The notes under the pieces: generated by a model
What the model was told of the DNA's origin: nothing
What the model saw: the letters and a program-made list of their open reading frames with translations, nothing else
The model's database searches: none
Assembly: GCF_008905045.1 (NCBI RefSeq)
Contig: NZ_VWMY01000022.1
Location: 20,340 to 84,339, forward strand
DNA: 64,000 bases
Source of the DNA: Streptomyces albicerus
GTDB taxonomy: Bacteria; Actinomycetota; Actinomycetes; Streptomycetales; Streptomycetaceae
Direction of reading: 5' to 3'
Shown here: positions 56,812-64,000 of the stretch, one piece after another
How the letters are laid out: the number at the start of each line of letters is the position of its first letter
How positions within the stretch are numbered: position 1 is the first letter of the stretch
Made by a program: the position numbers and the translations under genes

Positions 56812-58470
56812 TCAGACCGGGTCGTACACCCGCTCCACCTTCTGTGTGCCGCTGCGCGTGCGGTACGAACGGGCCCAGGACGCCGTCGCGTTGGCGGACG
56901 TGCGGTTGGACAGGACGTAGTAGTCCATCTGCGCCCGCTCGGCGGTGAGGTCCAGGACGCCGTAGCCGTGCCGGTCGGTGTCGACCCAGTGGACGTGCCG
57001 GTTGGCGGCCCGGATCAGGGGCGAGGCGATGGCCGACACCGTGCCCTCCGGGACCTTGACGAGGTCGTCGAGGTTGTCGGAGGTCACCGACGTGACGACG
57101 AACTCGGTGGCGGCGGAGGCCGACAGCGGATACGTACCGGCGTTGTACGGCACGTCGTTGGCCCAGGCCATGTGGATGTCGCCGGTGAGGAAGACCGTGT
57201 TGCGGATCGCGTTGTCCCGCAGATGCGCGAGCAGTTCGCGGCGGTCGTCGGTGTAGCCGTCCCACTGGTCGGTGTTGAGGGCCAGGCCCTCCTTGGGCAG
57301 GCCGAGCAGCTCGGCGAGCGGCTTCAGGAGCTCGGCGGAGAGCGAGCCGATGGCGAACGGCGAGATCATCACCGAGTTGCCGACCAGCCGCCAGCTGGTG
57401 TCGGAGGTCTTCAACCCGGCCTTCAGCCAGTCGAGCTGCGCCCGGCCGGTGAGCGTACGGTTCGGGTCGTCCACCGAGCCGTTCCCGACCGTCACCTGCT
57501 GCGAGCGGTACGAGCGCAGGTCGAGCAGCGAGAGATCGGCCAGCCTGCCGAAGCGCAGCCGCCGGTAGGTGGTGCCCTCGGTCGCGGGCCGGACCGGCAT
57601 CCACTCGAAGTAGGCCTGCTTGGCGGCCGACTGGCGGGCGGACCAGGTGCCCTCCGCGCCCTCGGTGTGGTTCTCGGCGCCGCCCGACCAGGCGTCGTTG
57701 GCGAACTCGTGGTCGTCCCAGATCGCGATGACGGGGGCCGCGGCGTGCAGGGCCTGAAGGTCGGGGTCGGTCTTGTAACGGCCGTGCCGGGTGCGGTAGT
57801 CGGCGAGGCTGACGATCTCGTGCGCCGGGGCGTGCGGGCGTACGACGGTGTCGCGCGTTCCGTACTCGCCGGTCCCGTACTCGTAGATGTAGTCGCCCAG
57901 ATGCAGCCAGGCGTCCAGGTCGCCGCGCGCGGCCAGATGCCGGTACGCCGAGAAGTAGCCGGCCTCCCAGTTGGCGCAGGACACCACGCCGAAGCGCATC
58001 CCGGCCACGGCCGCGTCATGGGCGGGGGCGGTGCGGGTGCGGGCGGCCGGTGAGTCGGCGGTGCCGCTGGTGAAGCGGAACCAGTAGGTCGTGGCGGGCT
58101 TCAGGCCGCGGACGTCCGCCTTGACGGTGTGGTCGGTGGCGGCGGTCGCGGTGGTGGAGCCCTTGGCCACGATGTTCGTGAACGCCTTGTCCAGGGCCAC
58201 CGTCCAGCCGACCTCGACGTCCGGGCCGAGCCCGGAGCCGGGGATCGCCTCGGCCGTGGGCGTCACCCGGGTCCACAGCAGGATGCCGTCCGGCAGCGGG
58301 TCACCGGAGGCGACGCCGTGCAGGAAGGCGGGGGCCTCGGCGGCGCGGGCCGGCAGCGCGGCGGCGAGCGGGGCCGCGAGTACGGCGGTCGCGGCGGCGG
58401 CCTTGACGACCGTACGGCGGCGCGGGGCGGGGGAGTTGGGGCTGGAGTGAGATCTGAGTCGACTGGTCAC
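56812..58470 (-). CDS. PhoD-family alkaline phosphatase (Tat-exported)
   Basis: A 552-residue secreted phosphodiesterase/phosphatase. A twin-arginine signal is present ([20 protein letters not shown]), with AxA near residue 45. A fibronectin-like N-terminal domain precedes the metallophosphatase core. Metal-site motifs are [46 protein letters not shown] and VTSVTSDN. PhoD enzymes release phosphate from organic phosphates outside the cell, using Ca and Fe. GTG 58470 is the start. I did not identify a clear PhoP box upstream. Confidence 0.94.
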   Translation of the reverse strand: MTSRLRSHSSPNSPAPRRRTVVKAAAATAVLAAPLAAALPARAAEAPAFLHGVASGDPLPDGILLWTRVTPTAEAIPGSGLGPDVEVGWTVALDKAFTNIVAKGSTTATAATDHTVKADVRGLKPATTYWFRFTSGTADSPAARTRTAPAHDAAVAGMRFGVVSCANWEAGYFSAYRHLAARGDLDAWLHLGDYIYEYGTGEYGTRDTVVRPHAPAHEIVSLADYRTRHGRYKTDPDLQALHAAAPVIAIWDDHEFANDAWSGGAENHTEGAEGTWSARQSAAKQAYFEWMPVRPATEGTTYRRLRFGRLADLSLLDLRSYRSQQVTVGNGSVDDPNRTLTGRAQLDWLKAGLKTSDTSWRLVGNSVMISPFAIGSLSAELLKPLAELLGLPKEGLALNTDQWDGYTDDRRELLAHLRDNAIRNTVFLTGDIHMAWANDVPYNAGTYPLSASAATEFVVTSVTSDNLDDLVKVPEGTVSAIASPLIRAANRHVHWVDTDRHGYGVLDLTAERAQMDYYVLSNRTSANATASWARSYRTRSGTQKVERVYDPV

Positions 58471-58520
58471 GGCCGGTCAGATTACTGATGGGTAGGGCTT
58501 TCTGTAAGGCGAAAAACGTG

Positions 58521-58556
58521 ACGGGCGGGCGAACGTGGAAAAGTTCGCCCGCCCGT
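58521..58556 (-). terminator. Terminator of the thioredoxin-fold gene
   Basis: Perfect 14-bp arms ACGGGCGGGCGAAC (58521-58534) and GTTCGCCCGCCCGT (58543-58556). On the minus strand the stem is followed by CACGTTTTTCG, a classical T tract, 11 bases past the stop. Confidence 0.92.
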
Positions 58557-58566
58557 ACAGAGCGCG

Positions 58567-59367
58567 TTACTTGGTGACGCCCGCGTCCTTGAGCGCCTTC
58601 TGCCAGTCGGCGACGGTGCTCGGGTTCTCGATCTTCTTGTCGTTGATCTTGATGGTCGGTGTCGAGTCGACACCCTCGGCGTCGTCGAAGGACTTGCTCA
58701 TCTTCATCGCCCAGGCGTCGTACGTGCCCTTCTCGACGGCGTCCTGGAACTTCTTGTTGTTCTTCAGCGCGTCCACTGTGTTCGCCACCTCGATCAGGTA
58801 GCTGTCCTTGGCGAACTTGTCGGTGGACTCCTCCGGGTGGTACTTCGTCGAGTACAGCGCGGCCTTGTAGTCCAGGAACGCGTCGGTGCTCACGTTCAGC
58901 GCGGCGCCGAGCGCGCTCAGCGCGTTCTTCGAGCCGTCGCCGCCGAGGTTGCCGTCGAGGAACGTGCCGAGGGTGAAGGAGAGTTTGTAGTCGCCGTCCT
59001 CCATGCCCTTGTTGGCGGTCTCGCCGATGGTCTGCTCGAAGGAGGCGCAGGCCGGGCAGCGCGGGTCCTCGTAGAGGTGGACCGTGTTGTCGGTCTTGGA
59101 GTCGCCGACGACGACGGTGGTGCCGTTCTTGCCCGAGGTGTTGGCGGGGGCGACGACCTTCGCGTCGGCGGCCTCCTCCCACTTCGAGGGCTCGTTGTTC
59201 TGTACGACGGCGTAACCGATGCCGCCGGCTATCGCGAGGACGCCGACGACGGAACCGGCGACGATGACCTGTCGCCTGACCTTGTCGCGCTTGGCCTGAC
59301 GCTCGCGCTCGATGCGCAGCCGCTCACGGGCCGCCGACTTCGCGGCCTGGCTGTTCCTTTTGCTCAT
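58567..59367 (-). CDS. DsbA-like membrane-anchored thioredoxin-fold protein
   Basis: A 266-residue protein. A basic cytoplasmic N-terminus (KSAARERLRIERERQAKRDK) and one helix near 36-55 precede an extracytoplasmic DsbA-like domain. The active site is CPAC in YEDPRCPACASFEQ; VDSTPTIKIND carries the cis-Pro loop. It is a probable disulfide oxidoreductase for secreted proteins. ATG 59367 has GGAG upstream. The membrane-protein gene 46 bases upstream on the same strand may be its partner. Confidence 0.93.
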   Translation of the reverse strand: MSKRNSQAAKSAARERLRIERERQAKRDKVRRQVIVAGSVVGVLAIAGGIGYAVVQNNEPSKWEEAADAKVVAPANTSGKNGTTVVVGDSKTDNTVHLYEDPRCPACASFEQTIGETANKGMEDGDYKLSFTLGTFLDGNLGGDGSKNALSALGAALNVSTDAFLDYKAALYSTKYHPEESTDKFAKDSYLIEVANTVDALKNNKKFQDAVEKGTYDAWAMKMSKSFDDAEGVDSTPTIKINDKKIENPSTVADWQKALKDAGVTK

Positions 59368-59413
59368 GATCGTGTTCTCCGTGGTGATGGCGGGTGTATG
59401 GGGACCGGCGTGC

Positions 59414-60100
59414 TCAGGCGAAAACGGCCGAGCACGGCGGTCCACGCCGTCCCAGGGAGTGCACGAAGAGGCGCGTACGCGTGGCGGCGACCCGGTGCGT
59501 GGGGCGCGGCAGCCGGCGTACGGGAGTGCGGCGTACGGTCACCGCGGCGACCGCGAACAGCAGCGGCCGGAAGGTGGCCGCGGCCACCGCGCCCAGGAGC
59601 TGGGCCAGGGCCCGCTCGCCGCGCCGCAGCCAGGCGGCCGCGAGCAGGCCGACGCCGACATGTGCGCCGAGCAGCAGCCAGGCGGCGGCCGGGTCGGCGT
59701 TCGCGAGCAGGGCCGCGGCGGGCTGCGTTTCGCCACCTGTCACCCGGGCCAGCGGGGTGCCGACCTCACCGCCGCCGCACAACACGTCGAAGCCGACCGA
59801 GCGCAGCGGACCCGCGACCGGGCCGCCCGCCTTGCCGTAACAGGCGTGCTGGCCCGCGGTGAACAGCGTGTCGGCGGCCAGCTCCAGCGGGATCAGCAGG
59901 GCGGCGATCCGCCCGAAGCCACGCTCGCGGCCCGCCAGCGCGTACGCGACGACGAAGACGGCGCCGGCGATCGCGGCCACGGTGGTCACCGGCAGCGGGA
60001 CTCGGGACAGCAGCACGTGCGACGCGGTGCTGAGCGTCACGACGAGTGCCGTGAACAGCGCCGCGCGCACGGCTCTGAGCTGGGTCCCGGATATGTCCAT
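59414..60100 (-). CDS. Integral membrane protein of unknown function
   Basis: A 228-residue protein with about five hydrophobic segments (for example AALFTALVVTLSTASHVLL and AAAWLLLGAHVGVGLLAAAWL). A loop, AGQHACYGKAGGP, with VLCGGG nearby holds two Cys that could form a disulfide. The C-terminus is Arg-rich. I recognise no known family with certainty. It precedes the DsbA-like gene by 46 bases, so a role in thiol redox is possible but unproved. Confidence 0.75.
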   Translation of the reverse strand: MDISGTQLRAVRAALFTALVVTLSTASHVLLSRVPLPVTTVAAIAGAVFVVAYALAGRERGFGRIAALLIPLELAADTLFTAGQHACYGKAGGPVAGPLRSVGFDVLCGGGEVGTPLARVTGGETQPAAALLANADPAAAWLLLGAHVGVGLLAAAWLRRGERALAQLLGAVAAATFRPLLFAVAAVTVRRTPVRRLPRPTHRVAATRTRLFVHSLGRRGPPCSAVFA

Positions 60101-60168
60101 AGCGCTGGAAAGTGTGTCACGTACTCCTGTAGGGGAGCCCTAAAGGGTTCCTGTGAGTTGTCGGGTGG

Positions 60169-61497
60169 CTACAGACCCGGAATCCGTCCGTTACGGAACA
60201 GGTCCACGAAGATCTGGTGGTCGGCACGCGCGCGTGCCCCGTACTCATGCGCGAAGTCCACAAGGAGGTCGCCGAAGCTGTCCTCGTCGGCCGCGATCGC
60301 CGCGTCGATGGCGCGCTCCGTGGAGAACGGCACCAGCTCCGAGTGACCGCTCTCGTCGTCCGCCGCCGCGTGCATGGTGGCGGTGGACCGGCCCAGGTCG
60401 GCGACGACCGCGGCGATCTCCTCCGGGTCGTCGATGTCGCCCCAGTCCAGATCCACCGCGTACGGCGAGACCTCGGCGACCAGCTGGCCCTCGCCGTCCA
60501 GCTCGGTCCAGCCCAGCCACGGGTCGGCGTGCGCCTGGAGGGCGCGCTGGGAGATCACCGTGCGGTGGCCCTCGTGCTGGAAGTACTCGCGGATCGCCGG
60601 GTCGGTGATGTGCCGGGAGACGGCCGGGGTCTGGGCCTGCTTGATGTAGATCACGACATCGTTCTCCAGGGCGTCGGTGTGCCCCTCCAGAAGGATGTTG
60701 TACGAGGGCAGCCCCGCCGAGCCGATGCCGATGCCGCGGCGGCCCACGACGTCCTTCACCCGGTACGAGTCCGGGCGGGCGAGCGAAGCCTCCGGGAGCG
60801 TCTCCAGGTAGCCGTCGAAGGCCGCGAGGACCTTGTAGCGGGTGGCCGCGTCCAGCTCGATGGAACCGCCGCCCGGCGCGAAGCGGCGCTCGAAGTCGCG
60901 GATCTCGGTCATCGAGTCGAGCAGCCCGAAGCGGGTCAGCGAGCGCGCGTCACGCAGCGCGTCCAGGAGCGGTCCCTGCGCGGTGTCCAGCGTGAAGGGC
61001 GGCACCTCGTCGCTCTTGGCGCCCGTCGCGAGGGCGTGGATCCGCTCGCGGTAGGCGACCGCGTACGTCCGGACGAGATCGGTGATCTGCCCGTCGCTCA
61101 GCGCCTTCGCGTAGCCGATCAGGGCGACCGAGGCCGCGAGGCGCTTGAGGTCCCAGGTGAAGGGGCCCACATACGCCTCGTCGAAGTCGTTCACATTGAA
61201 GATCAGGCGGCCCTGGGCGTCCATGTACGTGCCGAAGTTCTCCGCGTGCAGGTCGCCGTGGATCCACACGCGCGAGGTGCGCTCGTCCAGGTACGGTCCG
61301 CCCCGCTTCTCCTGCTCCAGGTCGTGGTAGAACAGGCCCGCCGTGCCGCGGTAGAAGGCGAACGCCGAGGCCGCCATCTTCCGGAACTTCACGCGGAACG
61401 CGGCCGGGTCGGCGGCCAGCAGTTCGCCGAAGGCGGTGTCGAAGACGGCGAGGATCTGTTCGCCGCGTTGCTCGGCGCTGAGCTGCGGAACCGACAT
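60169..61497 (-). CDS. DUF2252 kinase-like protein
   Basis: A 442-residue protein of the DUF2252 family, whose fold is kinase-like. WIHGDLHAENFGTY resembles an aminoglycoside phosphotransferase HxDxxxxN loop and FNVNDFDEAYVGP its metal-binding Asp. FRVKFRKMAASAFAFYRG marks the N-terminus. No substrate is established. ATG 61497; its leader has no clear motif. It is divergent from dnaE across 247 bases. Confidence 0.9.
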   Translation of the reverse strand: MSVPQLSAEQRGEQILAVFDTAFGELLAADPAAFRVKFRKMAASAFAFYRGTAGLFYHDLEQEKRGGPYLDERTSRVWIHGDLHAENFGTYMDAQGRLIFNVNDFDEAYVGPFTWDLKRLAASVALIGYAKALSDGQITDLVRTYAVAYRERIHALATGAKSDEVPPFTLDTAQGPLLDALRDARSLTRFGLLDSMTEIRDFERRFAPGGGSIELDAATRYKVLAAFDGYLETLPEASLARPDSYRVKDVVGRRGIGIGSAGLPSYNILLEGHTDALENDVVIYIKQAQTPAVSRHITDPAIREYFQHEGHRTVISQRALQAHADPWLGWTELDGEGQLVAEVSPYAVDLDWGDIDDPEEIAAVVADLGRSTATMHAAADDESGHSELVPFSTERAIDAAIAADEDSFGDLLVDFAHEYGARARADHQIFVDLFRNGRIPGL

Positions 61498-61744
61498 CGG
61501 TGGGTGCCTCCTGGTGCAGGTGGTGCGTGACGAATGGGACGGATGTGTCGTCCGCCGGAACGGATCTCTCCGTCACCTTCCAACGGACGAAGGTGCGCGG
61601 GAGTGCCCGTTTTCCCCGTATGAAGGTACGGGGGAGACCCCTCCGAGTGTCAGTGCTCAGGCATAGACTTCGACGCTGTCCCCCAGACTGTCCGCAGCCT
61701 GTTGGGAAGCTCGTCGACGCCCGTTTGCCTTGGAGGCCGAAGCC

Positions 61745-64000
61745 GTGTCAAAGCCGCCGTTCACGCACCTGCACGTCCACACCCAGTACTCGCTGCTGGA
61801 CGGTGCCGCGCGGCTGAAGGACATGTTCGACGCGTGCAACGAGATGGGCATGACCCATATCGCGATGTCCGACCACGGCAATCTGCACGGGGCGTACGAC
61901 TTCTTCCACTCGGCGAAGAAGGCGGGCGTCACGCCGATCATCGGGATCGAGGCGTACGTCGCCCCGGAGTCGCGGCGCAACAAGCGGAAGATCAGGTGGG
62001 GTCAGCCGCACCAGAAGCGCGACGACGTGTCGGGTTCGGGTGGGTACACGCACAAGACGATCTGGGCGGCGAACAACACGGGTCTGCACAACCTCTTCAA
62101 GCTCTCCTCGGACGCGTACGCCGAGGGCTGGCTGCAGAAGTGGCCCCGGATGGACAAGGAGACCATCTCCCAGTGGTCCGAGGGGCTCATCGCCTCCACG
62201 GGCTGCCCCTCCGGCGAGCTGCAGACCCGGCTGCGCCTCGGCCAGTTCGACGAGGCGGTCAAGGCAGCCTCCGAGTACCAGGACATCTTCGGCAAGGACC
62301 GCTACTTCCTGGAACTGATGGACCACGGCATCGACATCGAGCACCGGGTCCGTGACGATCTGCTGCGGGTGGGCAAGAAGCTGGGCATCCCGCCGCTGGT
62401 CACCAACGACTCGCACTACACGTACGCGCACGAGGCGAACGCGCACGACGCGCTGCTGTGCATCCAGACCGGCAAGAACCTCTCCGACCCGGACCGCTTC
62501 AAGTTCGACGGGGGCGGCTACTACCTGAAGTCCACGGACGAGATGTACGCCATCGACTCCTCGGACGCCTGGCAGCAGGGCTGCGCCAACACCTTGCTGG
62601 TCGCCGAGCAGATCGACACCTCCGGCATGTTCGAGGCCAGGAACCTCATGCCGAAGTTCGAGATCCCCGACGGCTACACCGAAGTCACCTGGTTCCAGGA
62701 GGAGGTGCGCCGCGGCATGGCGCGCCGCTTCCCCGGCGGCGTCCCCGACGATCGCCAGAAGCAGGCCGAGTACGAGATGGACGTCATCATCCAGATGGGG
62801 TTCCCGGGCTACTTCCTCGTGGTCGCCGACTTCATCATGTGGGCCAAGAAGCAGGGCATCGCGGTCGGCCCGGGCCGAGGCTCCGCGGCCGGCTCGATCG
62901 TCGCGTACGCCATGGGCATCACCGACCTCGACCCGATCCCGCACGGTCTGATCTTCGAGCGGTTCCTCAACCCCGAGCGCGTCTCGATGCCCGATGTCGA
63001 CATCGACTTCGACGAGCGTCGGCGCGTCGAGGTGATCAGGTATGTGACGGAGAAGTACGGCGCCGACAAGGTCGCCATGATCGGCACGTACGGCAAGATC
63101 AAGGCGAAGAACGCGATCAAGGACTCCGCGCGCGTGCTGGGCTACCCGTACGCGATGGGCGACCGGCTCACCAAGGCGATGCCCGCAGACGTCCTCGGCA
63201 AGGGCATCGACCTGAACGGCATCACCGACCCCTCGCACCCGCGCTACAGCGAGGCCGGCGAGATCCGCGCGATGTACGAGAACGAACCGGACGTGAAGAA
63301 GGTCATCGACACCGCCAAGGGCGTCGAGGGCCTCGTCCGGCAGATGGGTGTGCACGCCGCCGGCGTGATCATGTCCAGCGAGCCCATCGTCGACCACGCC
63401 CCCATCTGGGTGCGGCACACCGACGGCGTGACCATCACACAGTGGGACTACCCCCAGTGCGAGTCGCTCGGCCTGCTGAAGATGGACTTCCTGGGCCTGC
63501 GCAACCTCACGATCATGGACGACGCCATCAAGATGGTGAAGGCCAACAAGGGCATCGACCTGGAGATGCTCTCCCTTTCGCTGGACGATCCCAAGACCTT
63601 CGAACTGCTCTGCCGCGGTGACACCCTCGGCGTCTTCCAGTTCGACGGCGGTCCCATGCGCTCGCTGCTCCGCCAGATGCAGCCCGACAACTTCGAGGAC
63701 ATCTCCGCCGTCTCGGCCCTCTACCGGCCGGGCCCGATGGGCATGAACTCGCACATCAACTACGCGGAGCGCAAGAACGGCCGCCAGGAGATCACGCCGA
63801 TCCACAAGGAGCTCGAGGAGCCGCTCGAGGAGGTCCTGGCGGTCACCTACGGCCTGATCGTCTACCAGGAGCAGGTGCAGAAGGCCGCCCAGATCATCGC
63901 CGGTTACTCGCTGGGCGAGGCCGACATCCTGCGCCGAGTGATGGGCAAGAAGAAGCCCGACGAGTTGGCGAAGAACTTCGTCCTCTTCCAGGCAGGCGCC
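61745..64000 (+). CDS. dnaE: DNA polymerase III alpha subunit (partial)
   Basis: The first 752 codons of the replicative polymerase; it continues past the window edge. The N-terminal PHP domain begins [18 protein letters not shown], with metal-binding His and Asp residues. The polymerase active-site Asp pair is in [13 protein letters not shown] (about 417-429), and [14 protein letters not shown] is the nucleotide-binding block. [14 protein letters not shown] and [13 protein letters not shown] also match. GTG 61745 has GGAGG at 61732-61736. The PHP motif identifies DnaE rather than PolC. Confidence 0.97.
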   Translation, partial: MSKPPFTHLHVHTQYSLLDGAARLKDMFDACNEMGMTHIAMSDHGNLHGAYDFFHSAKKAGVTPIIGIEAYVAPESRRNKRKIRWGQPHQKRDDVSGSGGYTHKTIWAANNTGLHNLFKLSSDAYAEGWLQKWPRMDKETISQWSEGLIASTGCPSGELQTRLRLGQFDEAVKAASEYQDIFGKDRYFLELMDHGIDIEHRVRDDLLRVGKKLGIPPLVTNDSHYTYAHEANAHDALLCIQTGKNLSDPDRFKFDGGGYYLKSTDEMYAIDSSDAWQQGCANTLLVAEQIDTSGMFEARNLMPKFEIPDGYTEVTWFQEEVRRGMARRFPGGVPDDRQKQAEYEMDVIIQMGFPGYFLVVADFIMWAKKQGIAVGPGRGSAAGSIVAYAMGITDLDPIPHGLIFERFLNPERVSMPDVDIDFDERRRVEVIRYVTEKYGADKVAMIGTYGKIKAKNAIKDSARVLGYPYAMGDRLTKAMPADVLGKGIDLNGITDPSHPRYSEAGEIRAMYENEPDVKKVIDTAKGVEGLVRQMGVHAAGVIMSSEPIVDHAPIWVRHTDGVTITQWDYPQCESLGLLKMDFLGLRNLTIMDDAIKMVKANKGIDLEMLSLSLDDPKTFELLCRGDTLGVFQFDGGPMRSLLRQMQPDNFEDISAVSALYRPGPMGMNSHINYAERKNGRQEITPIHKELEEPLEEVLAVTYGLIVYQEQVQKAAQIIAGYSLGEADILRRVMGKKKPDELAKNFVLFQAGA

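Noticed and set aside
61748-63805. 685-codon frame opposite dnaE
   Set aside because: Shadow of dnaE; the forward frame has PHP and polymerase motifs.

Overview
The window is a GC-rich actinobacterial chromosome segment. Its gene content and order, LL-diaminopimelate-type cell wall genes, long DivIVA, Lys/Ala-rich DksA-like protein and codon usage all point to Streptomyces. I see no tRNA, rRNA, insertion sequence, prophage or CRISPR array. Almost all of it is conserved core chromosome; the less explained material is in leaders, short ORFs, repeats and low-complexity protein tails.

Layout. 1-3.2 kb: bacterioferritin-associated ferredoxin and bacterioferritin, a sulfite-oxidase-like molybdoenzyme, a His-rich DUF4396 membrane protein behind a copper-type palindrome, and an endonuclease IV-like enzyme. 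3.3-10.7 kb: a PASTA Ser/Thr kinase, the thiamine genes thiO-thiS-thiG behind a TPP riboswitch, a ferredoxin-reductase-like flavoenzyme, an Rv2175c-type DNA-binding protein and thiE. 10.8-15 kb: metF, a membrane protein with a Tyr/Gln-rich tail, a phytoene-desaturase-like flavoenzyme and a DUF4126 protein. 15.4-19 kb: an ABC ATPase - YhgE/Pip - TetR operon with a probable TetR operator. 19-27.4 kb: a HEPN protein, a methyltransferase, a DUF3040 protein, a MoxR - DUF58 - transglutaminase operon and a beta-carbonic anhydrase.

27.8-45.8 kb is the division and cell wall (dcw) cluster, all on the + strand: rsmH, ftsL, ftsI, murE, murF, mraY, murD, ftsW, murG, ftsQ, ftsZ, pgeF, yggS-type PLP protein, sepF, yggT and divIVA. 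The Mur enzymes build the UDP-MurNAc-pentapeptide, MraY and MurG make lipid II, and FtsW/FtsI polymerise and cross-link it at the septum. FtsZ, SepF, FtsQ and FtsL assemble the divisome, and DivIVA marks growing tips. Many genes overlap by four bases (ATGA or GTGA), indicating translational coupling. A 275-base gap before ftsZ holds candidate promoters, a perfect inverted repeat, GACAC motifs and a 24-codon ORF with a TTA codon.

46-64 kb: ileS (minus strand, T-box leader, TTG start), the DksA/TraR-like protein with a histone-H1-like tail, lspA, an RluD-type pseudouridine synthase, a GNAT acetyltransferase, an SDR oxidoreductase, an MscS channel, a dienelactone-hydrolase-like protein, a PhoD phosphatase, a DsbA-like thioredoxin-fold protein with a membrane neighbour, a DUF2252 protein, and the first 752 codons of dnaE, which runs off the window.

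I did not find a clearly new biological system. The best leads are the TTA-containing leader ORF and inverted repeat before ftsZ, short ORFs before ftsL and ftsW, the hexanucleotide repeat inside thiS, the CsoR-like operator at the DUF4396 gene, and the very long basic tail on the DksA-like protein.
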